Positions 55,315 through 63,955 of a stretch of 64,000 nt of DNA are shown one piece after another; the first letter of the stretch is position 1; each line of letters starts with the position of its first letter. The stretch lies in NCBI GenBank assembly GCA_963803065.1, contig CAWDKW010000002.1, positions 558,001 through 622,000 of the forward strand, given 5' to 3'. The DNA comes from DASXMT01 sp963803065 (lineage in GTDB: Bacteria > Actinomycetota > Acidimicrobiia > Acidimicrobiales > RAAP-2). The translations under genes were made by a program, and so were the position numbers. Below the pieces are notes generated by a model, which was not told the DNA's origin, ran no database searches, and worked only from the letters and a program-made list of their open reading frames with translations.

Positions 55315-55572
55315 TCAGCCGGCCCGGCGGTCCACCAACTGCTTGCGCTCCAGTTCGTTCAGACCGCCCCAGATCCCGTGGGGCTCGCGAATGCGGATGG
55401 CGTAGTCGAGACAATCGGACCGGACCGCGCAGGTGGCGCAGATCGACTTGGCCCGGGCCTCGCGACGGAGCTTCTCTTCTTTCCGCTCGGCATGAGAGGG
55501 CGGAAAGAAGACCTCAGCTTGTGGCCCCCGGCAGGACGCCTTGATCTGCCACGTGTCTAGCGCCTGCGCCAT
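55315..55572 (-). CDS. WhiB-family iron-sulfur transcription factor
   Basis: About 85 residues. Four cluster-ligand cysteines in order: SCRGP, then ICATCAVRSDC; the GIWGGL turn and the basic ERKQLVDRRAG end follow. ATG 55572 is chosen because AGGGGG lies nine bases before it; the ATG at 55581 is too close. In mycobacteria whiB4 is divergent from a pair of ArsA-like ATPase genes (Rv3679-Rv3680), and the same arrangement is seen here, so it may be WhiB4-like. It binds a 4Fe-4S cluster and DNA or sigma factor. Confidence 0.9.
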   Translation of the reverse strand: MAQALDTWQIKASCRGPQAEVFFPPSHAERKEEKLRREARAKSICATCAVRSDCLDYAIRIREPHGIWGGLNELERKQLVDRRAG

Positions 55573-55766
55573 TGCTCCCATCCCCCTTACGCGCCTGGTG
55601 AGCGTACTCCCCAGGTGGAAAGGTAGTCGCGAAGATGCTGGTCCGACAAGAGGTCCGGCCCGTTTCTTCATCAACATGGCACGTAGGGGCCCTTGCCGGG
55701 TTCGAGGCCCCTCCATCGATCCCCGGCGCGCCGTCCGACAACGGCTGGCACTACGCTCCGATCGGC

Positions 55767-56795
55767 ATGGACGTCAGCGCCTTTTGCAGACAGAGCAGCG
55801 TCCTGATCGTGGCCGGCAAGGGCGGCGTGGGGAAGACGACGATCGTGGCGGCCCTGGCCCGCATGGCCGCCGGCGAGGGCCTTTCTGTCCTGGTCGTGGA
55901 GCTGGAGGGCCGGCCGGGCATCTCCTCTGCCTTTGGCGACGGCGGGGACCTGGGCTACGCCGGGACGGTCCTCGCCGCGGCCGGCGCCGACGATCTCGGT
56001 GATCCCGAGGACGAGGACGCGGTGATGCCCCAGGGGACCGTCCACGCCCGGACGATCACGCCTGACGATGCGCTCCTCGAGTACCTGGCCGACCACGGGC
56101 TCCGCCGCATGTCGAAGCGGCTCCAGTCGTCCGGCGTGCTCGACGTGGTATCGAGTGCCATCCCGGGAATCAAGGACATCCTGGTCCTGGGCAAGATCAA
56201 GCAGATCGAACGCAGCGGCGTCGTCGATCTGATCCTGGTGGACGCGCCGGCCACCGGGCACACGATGACCTTCCTCTCGTCGGCCAGTGGACTGCTCGAC
56301 GCCGCCCGTGCGGGCCCAGTGCGAACCCAGGCTGCCGATGTGGTCGAGCTGCTCACCGACCCGGCCCGTTGCCAGGTGGCTCTGGTCACCCTGCCCGAGG
56401 AGATGCCGGTCAACGAGGTGGTGGAAGCGGCGTACCAGCTCGAGGACAAGGTGGGCGTCGCCCTCGGACCGGTGATCACCAACGCCTGCTACGCCCCGCT
56501 GCCCGGCCTGGATCACACGGCCGCCGAGGCAGCGGCGAGTGCAGGCGTCACGCTCGGTGATGCCGCCCTGGCCGCCCTGGAGGACGCCCGCAGGTTCCGG
56601 GTCACCCGCCAGGACCTCCAGCACGAGCAGCTCGAGCGCTTGGCCGCCGAACTGCCACTGCCCCAGCTCCGCGCCCCCTACTTGTTCAGCCCGACCATCG
56701 GCCCCGAGGAGCTCGACATCCTGGCCCGGTCCCTGGCGGCCGGGATCGGCGACCTGGCCGAGCCCGAGGAGCATCCGCAGCCGGTGAGCCAGTGA
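55767..56795 (+). CDS. ArsA/GET3-like ATPase, first of pair
   Basis: 342 residues from ATG 55767. Deviant Walker A VAGKGGVGKTTIVAALARMA, then VVELEGRPGISSAFG, DLILVDAPATGHTMTFLSSASGLLD, and VITNACYAPLPGL. Eukaryotic-like members insert tail-anchored proteins; the mycobacterial pair has been linked to glycerol/lipid metabolism, so the exact role is open. Its stop overlaps the start of the second ATPase (GTGA), so they likely act as a heterodimer. Confidence 0.9.
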   Translation: MDVSAFCRQSSVLIVAGKGGVGKTTIVAALARMAAGEGLSVLVVELEGRPGISSAFGDGGDLGYAGTVLAAAGADDLGDPEDEDAVMPQGTVHARTITPDDALLEYLADHGLRRMSKRLQSSGVLDVVSSAIPGIKDILVLGKIKQIERSGVVDLILVDAPATGHTMTFLSSASGLLDAARAGPVRTQAADVVELLTDPARCQVALVTLPEEMPVNEVVEAAYQLEDKVGVALGPVITNACYAPLPGLDHTAAEAAASAGVTLGDAALAALEDARRFRVTRQDLQHEQLERLAAELPLPQLRAPYLFSPTIGPEELDILARSLAAGIGDLAEPEEHPQPVSQ

Positions 56796-57940
56796 GCGAG
56801 CCCGTCACCCTGGACGAACTGGCTGCCGAGCGGTCGATCATCGTGTGCTGCGGCTCGGGTGGGGTGGGGAAGACGACCACGGCCGCGGCCGTCGCACTGC
56901 AGGGGGCCCGCCTGGGCCGCCGGGCCTGCGTGGTCACCATCGACCCGGCCCGCCGCCTGGCCAACTCCCTCGGCCTCGATGCCCTCACCAACTCCCCGAC
57001 CGAGATCGCCGGATCGTGGCCCGGCGAGCTCCACGCCCTCATGCTCGACGCCAAGGGGACCTTCGATGACCTGGTGCACCGCTACGCCGAGACCCCCGAA
57101 CAGGCCGAGGGCATCCTGTCCAACCGGATCTACCGGAACCTGACCGGCGCCCTCTCGGGAACCCAGGAGTACATGGCCATGGAGAAGCTCTACGAGCTCT
57201 CCGACGAGGGGGGCTTCGACCTGATCGTGGTGGACACGCCCCCGACCCGTAACGCGCTCGATTTCCTGGACGCACCCCGGCGGCTCACCCGCTTCTTGGA
57301 GAACAAGGTGTTCCGGGCGCTGATGCTCCCCACCCGCGCCGGGCTGCGGGTCATGGGCGTCGCCGCCCAGGCGCTGTTGCGCACCATCTCCAAGGTGGCC
57401 GGCGCGGACATCGTCCGTGATGCTGTGACCTTCTTTCAAGCCTTCGAAGGCATGGAAGAGGGGTTCCGCACCCGGGCGGCGCGGGTGCGGGTCCTGCTGG
57501 CCGAGCCGAGCACAGCATTCCTCCTGGTGGCCTCCCCGCGCCCAGACTCGGTGGACGAGGCCGTCCACTTCTCGGCCAAGCTGACCGAGGCCGGGATGTC
57601 GGTCACGGCCCTCGTCGTGAACCGGGTACAGCCCAGGTTCGCCGAGGACTCGCTGCTCGACGAGTTGCCGGAGGTCCCCCAGGGGACCGGTGGGTCGGCC
57701 CTCGCCGACCTGGTCGAGAACCTTCGCGGCTTTACCGCGTCCTCCGACCGGGAGGAGAAGACCTATGCCGATCTGGTCGCCGATGTGGCCCCGGCCCCGG
57801 TGGCTCGGGTCCCGCTTCTCAACTCCGACGTCCACGACATCGACGGCCTGGCCACCGTGGCCGACCTCTTGTTCGTGGACCACGGTCGGCCCACCACCTC
57901 GGGCTCGGCGGACGGAAAGGGCTGTCCCAGGGCGGGCTAA
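56792..57940 (+). CDS. ArsA/GET3-like ATPase, second of pair
   Basis: 382 residues, GTG start. Walker A CGSGGVGKTTTAAAVALQGA, then VVTIDPARRLANSLGLD (switch/A-loop), LIVVDTPPTRNALDFLDAPRRL, and TALVVNRVQPRF. Both ATPases keep the signature Lys and the downstream Asp, so both should bind and hydrolyse ATP. The C-terminus ends in a short Gly/Ser-rich tail. A receiver gene follows after 10 bases. Confidence 0.92.
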   Translation: MSEPVTLDELAAERSIIVCCGSGGVGKTTTAAAVALQGARLGRRACVVTIDPARRLANSLGLDALTNSPTEIAGSWPGELHALMLDAKGTFDDLVHRYAETPEQAEGILSNRIYRNLTGALSGTQEYMAMEKLYELSDEGGFDLIVVDTPPTRNALDFLDAPRRLTRFLENKVFRALMLPTRAGLRVMGVAAQALLRTISKVAGADIVRDAVTFFQAFEGMEEGFRTRAARVRVLLAEPSTAFLLVASPRPDSVDEAVHFSAKLTEAGMSVTALVVNRVQPRFAEDSLLDELPEVPQGTGGSALADLVENLRGFTASSDREEKTYADLVADVAPAPVARVPLLNSDVHDIDGLATVADLLFVDHGRPTTSGSADGKGCPRAG

Positions 57941-57950
57941 CCTGCAGAAG

Positions 57951-58385
57951 GTGCCCACCGTTCTCGTTGCCAGCGACGCTCCTTCTGTCCGGGCCGAGGT
58001 GACCGCCATCGCCAGCCGGCCCGACATCCAGATCCAAGAGGCACGATCGGGTCCCGCTGTCCTGTCCAAGGTTGCCGACGAGACCCCCGATCTGGTCGTT
58101 GTCGACCTCCAGATGGGCAACATGGGCGGCATGGCGGTGTGCCTGGAGCTCCGCCTCGAGGAGTCCTACGGAAACCTGGGCCATATCCCCGTCCTGATGC
58201 TGCTCGACCGCCGGGCCGACGTGTTCCTGGCCCGGCGCTCGGGTGCCGAGGGATGGGTGGTGAAGCCGCTCGACCCCATCCGGCTCCGGCGCGCCGTCGG
58301 CTCCCTTCTCGACGGCGGCACGTATTTCGACGAGTCCTACCAACCGCTCTCTATCGTGCCCACGCCCGCCCCGATAGGCGCCTGA
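57951..58385 (+). CDS. Stand-alone receiver-domain protein, atypical
   Basis: 144 residues, GTG start. Receiver fold only, no output domain. Phospho-acceptor Asp in LVVVDLQMGNMGG and the conserved Lys in WVVKPLDP are present. The first acidic patch is reduced (VASDAPSV), and the Ser/Thr expected after strand 4 is replaced (VLMLLDRRAD), so phosphorylation switching may be weak or absent. It follows the ArsA pair, perhaps as a regulator or adaptor. Confidence 0.82.
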   Translation: MPTVLVASDAPSVRAEVTAIASRPDIQIQEARSGPAVLSKVADETPDLVVVDLQMGNMGGMAVCLELRLEESYGNLGHIPVLMLLDRRADVFLARRSGAEGWVVKPLDPIRLRRAVGSLLDGGTYFDESYQPLSIVPTPAPIGA

Positions 58386-58417
58386 GGACTCGTTCGTCAG
58401 CGATCGCGGCGAGCATC

Positions 58418-59341
58418 GTGTTCCGACGACACACCGATCAGCCCCCGACACCGGCGGACGACCGCCGGCATGAGCGTCGGCGGGGCAAGGACCGCAACGG
58501 CAACGGACTCCGATCGGTGGCCGCAGACGCCCAGGAGCAGATCATCCTGGAGGCGCTCGAGGACCTCCGCGACACCATGGTCAGGGAGGTCATGACCCCG
58601 CGGGTGGATGTGGTTGCCCTTCCCATCCCCCTCTCGGCCGAGGACGTGACCCGCGCCGTCCGGGAGTCCGGGCACAGCTGCTTCCCGGTGTACGACGAGA
58701 ACCTGGACAACCTGATCGGCGTCCTGTTCGTGAACGACCTGTTCCGAGCCGGCTGGAAGGTGGGGACCGGGCGGTCGATCACCGGTGAGTCGGCCGGCGA
58801 GCCGGGCATCCGAGCCGACCCCGATCCGGTCGATATCTCCCGGCGCCTCCGCCAGCCGTTCCTGGTCCCCGAGTCACGACTGGTCCTCGAGGTGCTGGCC
58901 GAGATGCGACAACAGCGGCGGGCCTTCGCCGTGGTGGTCGACGAGCACGGCGGGGTGGAGGGGGTGCTGACGGTGAAGGACGTCCTCGGTGCCCTGGTCG
59001 GCGACCTACCAGACGAGTTCGATCCCGACGACGAGCCCGACGTGGTGCCGGTCGACGGCAGCCGCTGGCTGGTCGACGGTCGCATGAACGTGGACGACGT
59101 GCGGGACCGCCTGGGCATCGACCTGCCCGACGGCGAGTACGTCACCTTGGGCGGGTTCCTGTTCGACGGGTTCGGTCACATTCCCAACGAGGGCGAGGTC
59201 CTCAGGGCAGCCGGATGGGAGTTCCGGGTGGCGGAGATGGACAAGCGACGCGTGGCCAAGGTCGTCGCCCAGCGGGCACGGCCGACCGACTCCGGTCCGC
59301 GGCCGGGCGGGCCGGGAAGCGCCCGCACCCCCGTCGGGTAG
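58418..59341 (+). CDS. CBS-pair / CorC-HlyC domain protein (hemolysin-like, soluble)
   Basis: About 307 residues from GTG 58418; the exact start is uncertain. Two CBS motifs: MVREVMTPRVDVVALP, then ESGHSCFPVYDENLDNLIGVLF, and ESRLVLEVLAEMRQQRRAFAVVVDEHGGVEGVLTVKDVLG; a C-terminal CorC_HlyC domain (about 210-285, WLVDGRMNVDDVRDRL, GEYVTLGGFLFDGFGHIP). The N-terminal membrane DUF21 domain of CNNM transporters is absent, as in CorC/YbeX. Possible role in metal efflux, ribosome or RNA maturation. tRNA-Pro follows. Confidence 0.88.
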   Translation: MFRRHTDQPPTPADDRRHERRRGKDRNGNGLRSVAADAQEQIILEALEDLRDTMVREVMTPRVDVVALPIPLSAEDVTRAVRESGHSCFPVYDENLDNLIGVLFVNDLFRAGWKVGTGRSITGESAGEPGIRADPDPVDISRRLRQPFLVPESRLVLEVLAEMRQQRRAFAVVVDEHGGVEGVLTVKDVLGALVGDLPDEFDPDDEPDVVPVDGSRWLVDGRMNVDDVRDRLGIDLPDGEYVTLGGFLFDGFGHIPNEGEVLRAAGWEFRVAEMDKRRVAKVVAQRARPTDSGPRPGGPGSARTPVG

Positions 59342-59385
59342 CATCTGCTGTCCGGAGCCGGTATCGAATGCCGGCTTCGTATCGA

Positions 59386-59463
59386 CGGGCTGTGGCGCAG
59401 TTTGGTTAGCGCGCTGCGTTCGGGACGCAGAGGTCCCCGGTTCAAATCCGGGCAGCCCGACCA
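59386..59463 (+). tRNA. tRNA-Pro (anticodon CGG)
   Basis: Acceptor CGGGCTG/CAGCCCG, D-arm GCGC..GCGC, anticodon arm CTGCG-TTCGGGA-CGCAG with CGG at the anticodon, variable AGGTC, T-arm CCCGG-TTCAAAT-CCGGG, discriminator A and encoded CCA. It reads the Pro codon CCG. All stems are perfect. Confidence 0.95.
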
Positions 59464-59599
59464 AAACCAGAGGCCAGATGACGGCGGTTGACGTCGCACG
59501 CCTCATGATTCGGCACCAACCTGGCCTACCGAGCCACCTGGCGACCGACCGGCCCGGCGTAGCCTTATGGTGGCATCTCGCTAGCCGAAAGGTCGTTGC

Positions 59600-60043
59600 A
59601 TGGATGATTCGAGCAGCATGACGCGCGTGCACATCGCAAGGCAGTTTGCACTTCACGTCGGCCGCCGCGACGTAGCCCAGGCGTTGCCACTTCTGTCTTC
59701 CGAAGTCAGCTACCGGGTGCTCGGTGACCATTCGCTCGCCGGTACCTTCATAGGACCTGACGCCGTCGCTAGCCACATGATCTACCTGGCCGATCGGACG
59801 ATGGGGACGTTCGACACCCTGAAATGGGTCGACTGGCTGGTGGGCGAGGACCATGTGGCCGCGCTCGCTGAGGTCCACATGCAGGCCGACGAAAGAATCT
59901 TTCACGGACGGCCCCTGTTTCTCATGAAGTTCGACATCAACGACCGGATCTCGGAGATCACGATCTTCTTCGAGAGCGAAGCTGATGCGTTGTGGTTTTT
60001 CGGGCGAGATCCGCCACCCGAAGGGCTTACCAGTAGCGGTTAG
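59600..60043 (+). CDS. SnoaL-like / NTF2-fold protein
   Basis: 147 residues. Cone-shaped NTF2-like fold inferred from the pattern: N-terminal helix (IARQFALHVGRRDVAQALPLL), conserved YRVLGDHSLAGTFIGPDAVASH, strands ending in RIFHGRPLFLMKFDINDRISEITIFF. Such proteins are small isomerases, cyclases or unknown binding proteins; nothing here defines the substrate. Base composition is lower in GC than its neighbours, so recent acquisition is possible. Confidence 0.75.
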   Translation: MDDSSSMTRVHIARQFALHVGRRDVAQALPLLSSEVSYRVLGDHSLAGTFIGPDAVASHMIYLADRTMGTFDTLKWVDWLVGEDHVAALAEVHMQADERIFHGRPLFLMKFDINDRISEITIFFESEADALWFFGRDPPPEGLTSSG

Positions 60044-60338
60044 TGCGTCCCATCGACGCCAATGTGCATTAGGCCAATGTGCATTAGATCGCAAGCCAAA
60101 TTCACTCCGTCAGCGATGTCCACGTTGCGGCACCGAGAGTGTTCGAAGCGTGCATTCGGTGGCGTCAACGGAGGGTGACGCACCCTCAAGCTCAGGTTGA
60201 ACGTGTGGCCAGCTGGCGATGCTTCTCTTCTTTCCTTCAGTCCGCTCTTCCGCCGTCGCGCCACTGCTGTTGCAGACATTCTCTTCGGCAGTCGCGCTGT
60301 GAACCCTTGACCGCGTTGATCCTTGACCGCGTGGATCC
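60044..60338. other. Intergenic region with short direct repeats
   Basis: No gene supported. AATGTGCATTAG occurs twice at about 60060-60087, separated by GCC. Near the right end are the 16-bp repeats containing TTGACC listed separately. The GC content is lower than the window average. Confidence 0.45.
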
Positions 60339-60346
60339 TTGACCGA
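60305..60346 (+). repeat. 16-bp repeats carrying a TTGACC element
   Basis: ccttgaccgcgttgat (60305-60320), ccttgaccgcgtggat (60321-60336) and ccttgaccg (60337-60345). TTGACC resembles a -35 hexamer. In the related leader of the other repeat-scaffold gene (63560-63653) the element occurs once, so it has been triplicated here. Confidence 0.5.
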
Positions 60347-60433
60347 GCGGCAAAATGCGACGAGACTACTGCGAACCCTTTCACGGCTCGCCGCCCTCGG
60401 CCGGCAGTTGGACCCTTCCCCCATCACGGAGCT
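60339..60433 (+). promoter_or_regulatory. Conserved 5' leader of repeat-scaffold gene 1
   Basis: About 95 bases upstream of the ATG at 60434 align with the leader at 63560-63653 of the convergent paralogue (shared TTGACCG, GACGAGACTAC, TTCACGGCTCGCCGCC and ACGGAGC blocks). The two differ by small indels that would break any shared reading frame, so the conservation is non-coding: promoter, leader RNA or both. A short stem around GGCGG/CCGCC is possible in the other copy. Confidence 0.5.
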
Positions 60434-61597
60434 ATGAGGACCCGCCCCACTTCCCGACCGAACAAGACGACGCGCATTGCCCGACTGGCCCTTTCGGTCA
60501 TGGGCGCGTGTGCCATCGCCCTCGCCGCCTTGGTTCCCTCCGTGGTGGCGAGCACCACGGCCGCGGCCGACACACCGGCAGGCACGGTTCCGACGTACTG
60601 GACGGTGGCATCCGACGGCGGCATCTTCTCGTTCGGCGGCGCCCCCTACTACGGCTCCGAAGGGGGGAAGCCCTTGAACCAGCCCATCGTGGGCATGGCG
60701 GCCACGGCCGACCGGGGGGGCTACTGGATGGTGGCTTCGGACGGGGGGATCTTCTCGTTCGGCGATGCCTGGTTCTATGGCTCCGAGGGCGGCCAACCGT
60801 TGAACCAGCCCATCGTGGGCATGGCCGCGACACCCGACGGTCAGGGCTACTGGATGGTGGCCCGTGACGGCGGGATCTTCACCTTCGGTGATGCCGGGTT
60901 CTACGGCTCAGAAGGCGGGCAGCCCCTCAACCAACCCATCGTGGGCATGTCCCCGACTCCCGACGGGCAGGGCTACTGGCTGGTCGCTGCCGACGGCGGG
61001 ATCTTCACCTTCGGCGACGCCGGGTTCTACGGCTCGCAAGGCGGGCAGCCCCTCAACGCGCCGATCGTCGGAATGGCGACGACGCCAGGTGGTGGATACT
61101 TCCTGGTGGCGGCGGACGGCGGGCTCTTCGGATTCGGTACGACGTCCGGGGAATTCTACGGCTCGGAGGGCGGCACGCCCATCAGCTCGCCAGTGGTCGG
61201 GATGGCCACGACGCCCGGTGAGGCCGGCTACTGGATGGTGGGCAGCGACGGCAGCGTCTACAACTTCGGCAATGCCGGCTACTTCGGATCGATGGGAGGA
61301 ACCCCGTTGGTCGCCCCCATGGTGGGCATCGCCGAGGCCGATTCGGGTCGTACCGACGCCACATCCACCGACACACCGGATTGGGCGTGCATCCGGCTCT
61401 GGGAATCGGGGGACCGCTACAACGATCCGAGCGCTCCATCAGGCGCCTACGGCATCTTGCAGAGTACCGCTGCGGCCGAGGGTCTGGCATGGCCGGTGTC
61501 GAGCGATTCGCCTGCGTCCCAAGATGCCGCTGCTCTCGACCTCTACGCCAAGTACGGGTGGCAGCCCTGGAGCACGCGTACCATCTGCGGCCTGTAA
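60434..61597 (+). CDS. Secreted repeat-scaffold protein with a lysozyme-like C-terminal domain
   Basis: 387 residues from ATG 60434. Signal peptide to about residue 47. Residues about 54-315 are six repeats of ~42 residues (YWMVASDGGIFSFGD, FYGSEGGQPLNQPIVGMA), probably a six-bladed propeller-like scaffold. The C-terminal ~70 residues (DWACIRLWESGDRYNDPSA, GAYGILQST, YGWQPWSTRTICGL) resemble the lysozyme-like domain of resuscitation-promoting factors: Glu in WESGD is the catalytic candidate and two Cys could form a disulfide. Predicted peptidoglycan-cleaving or binding protein. Converges with a paralogue carrying a different enzyme module. Confidence 0.85.
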   Translation: MRTRPTSRPNKTTRIARLALSVMGACAIALAALVPSVVASTTAAADTPAGTVPTYWTVASDGGIFSFGGAPYYGSEGGKPLNQPIVGMAATADRGGYWMVASDGGIFSFGDAWFYGSEGGQPLNQPIVGMAATPDGQGYWMVARDGGIFTFGDAGFYGSEGGQPLNQPIVGMSPTPDGQGYWLVAADGGIFTFGDAGFYGSQGGQPLNAPIVGMATTPGGGYFLVAADGGLFGFGTTSGEFYGSEGGTPISSPVVGMATTPGEAGYWMVGSDGSVYNFGNAGYFGSMGGTPLVAPMVGIAEADSGRTDATSTDTPDWACIRLWESGDRYNDPSAPSGAYGILQSTAAAEGLAWPVSSDSPASQDAAALDLYAKYGWQPWSTRTICGL

Positions 61598-61927
61598 TGC
61601 CTCCTCGCCGTTCATGCGTGCCGCCATGCGGACAGCCCGTGGCTGGCTCGACCTGCGGATAGCGGGAACGGTCGTCTCGACGGTTCTCCGTCCGCATCGC
61701 TGACCCTGGGAGTCGCTCGCGACGTGTCCGTCGTCCCAGGGCCGGCGATGAGCTCCCCGAGTGGTCCCGGATCGCGTGCGCGTCGCGGCAAGGGAAGCCG
61801 ACCCCTCAGGGCCGGTGGGACCGGTTCGGTTCTGGCGACGACCGCCTCGGGCTGGGCCGGCGTGGTCTTGTCATGCACCACCAGGCTTCGCCCGATCGTG
61901 ACGGAGCAGCCGGTCGAGTGGCCCGAA
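61598..61927. other. Region between the two convergent repeat-scaffold genes
   Basis: 330 bases between two stop codons. No gene supported and no strong bidirectional terminator seen. GC-rich. Confidence 0.45.
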
Positions 61928-63559
61928 TCAGCAGATGTAGTCGCCGTCGGTGGGCTGGTTGTTCACCGTGATGGCGTTGTTGGTCCATTGCACCATCGGG
62001 ACGCCGCCGGTGGGTAGGCCGGGCGTGCGGCTCTGCCAGGTGGCAATCGTGTTGCAGCTGGCCGGTCCGCTGACGTTCGTCCAGGTGGCCATCCAGTAGG
62101 GGTAGTTGATGGGCCAGTTCCCGGCGATCTGGGGCCACCCACCCCCGGGACTGGCGTAGACGCCGACGGTCGCCAAGCCCTCGGCCGCCAAGCCGTCGTG
62201 CGCACCCTGGATGACCCAGTCGTTCATCAGCGTATTGCCCGACCAAGCAGGCAGGCCCGACCCCGCGGTGGACTCGACGTCGATCCACCAGGCCACGTTG
62301 GCGTTGACCCCGGCCGCCTTAGCCTTGTTGAACGCGTCCTGGCCGGCCTCGTACCCGTAACAGTAGTTGGGGTTTCCGTTGCATTGCGGCGGCAAAGCCC
62401 CCGAGACCGCCCCGAAGTTCAAGAACATGTAGAGGTTTAGCCCTCCGCCGGCCCAGTTGGCCTCCTGTTTCAGACAGCCGTTCGTGGCCCCGAACGAGGC
62501 GCCCACCACCTGCACGATGCTCAGCCCGCCGGCGTTGGGAAGGTTCCCACAGTTGAAGACCGATACGTCATACCCATAGGTACCCGACCCGCCGGTCGGG
62601 GCGGGTGGGGGTGGCGGTGGCGGTGGTGGGGCCGGACTCGATCCGTTACCGAGGGCCTGGGCAATCCCCACCATGGGCGCGTTCAACGGCTGGCCCCCCA
62701 TCGAGCCGTAGAACCCGGCATTCCCGAAGCTGAAGATCCCCCCGTCACGGGCCACCATCCAGTAGCCGGCTTCGCCCGGCGTGGTGGCGATCCCGACCAC
62801 TGGAGAATTGAGAGGCGTGCCACCCTCGGAGCCGTAGAACTGTGAACCGGCGATGCCGAACCCGAAGAGCCCACCGTCCGATGCCACCATCAGGTATCCG
62901 CCATTCGGCGTGGCGGCCATCCCGACGATCGGGGCGTTGAGGGGCTTCCCGCCTTGTGAGCCGTAGAACCAGGCATCGCCGAAGGTGAAGATCCCGCCGT
63001 CGGCAGCGACCAGCCAGTACCCCCGGCCGTCGGGTGTGGGCGTCATCCCCACGATGGGTTGGTTGAGGGGCTGCCCGCCCTCGGAGCCATAGAACCAGGC
63101 GTCACCGAAAGTGAAGATCCCGCCGTCACGGGCCACCATCCAGTAGCCCTGACCGTCGGGTGTCGCGGCCATGCCCACGATGGGCTGGTTCAACGGTTGG
63201 CCGCCCTCGGAGCCATAGAACCAGGCATCGCCGAACGAGAAGATCCCCCCGTCCGAAGCCACCATCCAGTAGCCCCCCCGGTCGGCCGTGGCCGCCATGC
63301 CCACGATGGGCTGGTTCAAGGGCTTCCCCCCTTCGGAGCCGTAGAAGGGGGCGCCGCCGAACGAGAAGATGCCGCCGTCGGATGCCACCGTCCAGTACGC
63401 CGGAACGGTGAGGCCTGGGGGTGGAGCGGCCGCGGCCTTGGTGCCGCTCACCAACGAAGGGACGAACGTCAGGGCGATGACAGTGGCGGCCACGACCGAG
63501 AGGGCCAACCGGGCAATGCACGTCGTACTGTTCGGTCGGGTGGTCGGGCGAGTTCTCAT
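61928..63559 (-). CDS. Secreted repeat-scaffold protein with a GH25/DUF1906-like C-terminal domain
   Basis: 543 residues from ATG 63559. Signal peptide to about residue 45, then six ~42-residue repeats like the convergent gene; many stretches are identical in sequence. A Pro-rich linker (nine Pro in a row within APPPPPPPPPAP) leads to a C-terminal ~210-residue domain: TYGYDVSVFNCGN, ASFGATNGC, WWIDVESTAG and WMATWTNVSG. The Asp and Glu of WWIDVE are at the place of catalytic acids in GH25-like or DUF1906 TIM-barrel hydrolases. Predicted to act on cell wall or glycan. Upstream leader is shared with gene 1. Confidence 0.85.
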   Translation of the reverse strand: MRTRPTTRPNSTTCIARLALSVVAATVIALTFVPSLVSGTKAAAAPPPGLTVPAYWTVASDGGIFSFGGAPFYGSEGGKPLNQPIVGMAATADRGGYWMVASDGGIFSFGDAWFYGSEGGQPLNQPIVGMAATPDGQGYWMVARDGGIFTFGDAWFYGSEGGQPLNQPIVGMTPTPDGRGYWLVAADGGIFTFGDAWFYGSQGGKPLNAPIVGMAATPNGGYLMVASDGGLFGFGIAGSQFYGSEGGTPLNSPVVGIATTPGEAGYWMVARDGGIFSFGNAGFYGSMGGQPLNAPMVGIAQALGNGSSPAPPPPPPPPPAPTGGSGTYGYDVSVFNCGNLPNAGGLSIVQVVGASFGATNGCLKQEANWAGGGLNLYMFLNFGAVSGALPPQCNGNPNYCYGYEAGQDAFNKAKAAGVNANVAWWIDVESTAGSGLPAWSGNTLMNDWVIQGAHDGLAAEGLATVGVYASPGGGWPQIAGNWPINYPYWMATWTNVSGPASCNTIATWQSRTPGLPTGGVPMVQWTNNAITVNNQPTDGDYIC

Positions 63560-63653
63560 GGCTCCGTAACGGGAACGGTCCAAACGCCAGCCAAAGGCGG
63601 CGAGCCGTGAACTGATCCGCCGTAGTCTCGTCCCATTTTTCGTCGCGGTCAAG
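63560..63653 (-). promoter_or_regulatory. Conserved 5' leader of repeat-scaffold gene 2
   Basis: Counterpart of 60339-60433, on the minus strand. On that strand it reads TTGACCGCGACG, GACGAGACTACGGCGG, TTCACGGCTCGCCGCC and ACGGAGCC before the ATG at 63559. GGCGG and CCGCC can pair. Confidence 0.5.
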
Positions 63654-63955
63654 AGTCACACGCATCGGCCCTCCATCCCAAGCGGCGGCGGCGAGTCGAG
63701 CGCGCCGAACATTCGGGCACATGCTCACTCTGTGAGTTTCGACCGTGGTTACGGCGCGCGGTGACGACCGTCGACAACGCGCCATCCGTTCCTAAGACGA
63801 TTCGACGGTCGCCACGGCGAGTAGGAGCGGGTGGGCGCGGCCGACACCGTGCCTACAAACGGCGGCCTACAAACGGCGGCCTACAAACGGCCGCCTGCAC
63901 CGTATGCTCCGCGTCGAGACACCCGATACGACAGCGATGCGAAGGAGCCTTCGGC
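63654..63955. other. Intergenic region before the last gene
   Basis: No gene supported. Contains the 14-bp tandem repeats at 63851-63892 and, at 63940-63946, GAAGGAG that serves the gene starting at 63956. Confidence 0.45.
63851..63892. repeat. Three 14-bp tandem repeats
   Basis: gcctacaaacggcg at 63851 and 63865, and gcctacaaacggcc at 63879. Each ends in a short CGGC(G/C)GCC junction. They lie about 65-105 bases upstream of the aldo/keto reductase start, so they could be operator sites. Confidence 0.7.

Noticed and set aside
60323..60433. N-terminal extension of the repeat-scaffold protein to 60323
   Set aside because: Frame is open, but the matching leader of the paralogue at 63560-63653 has frame-breaking indels. 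The MRTRPT start with signal peptide is shared by both proteins.
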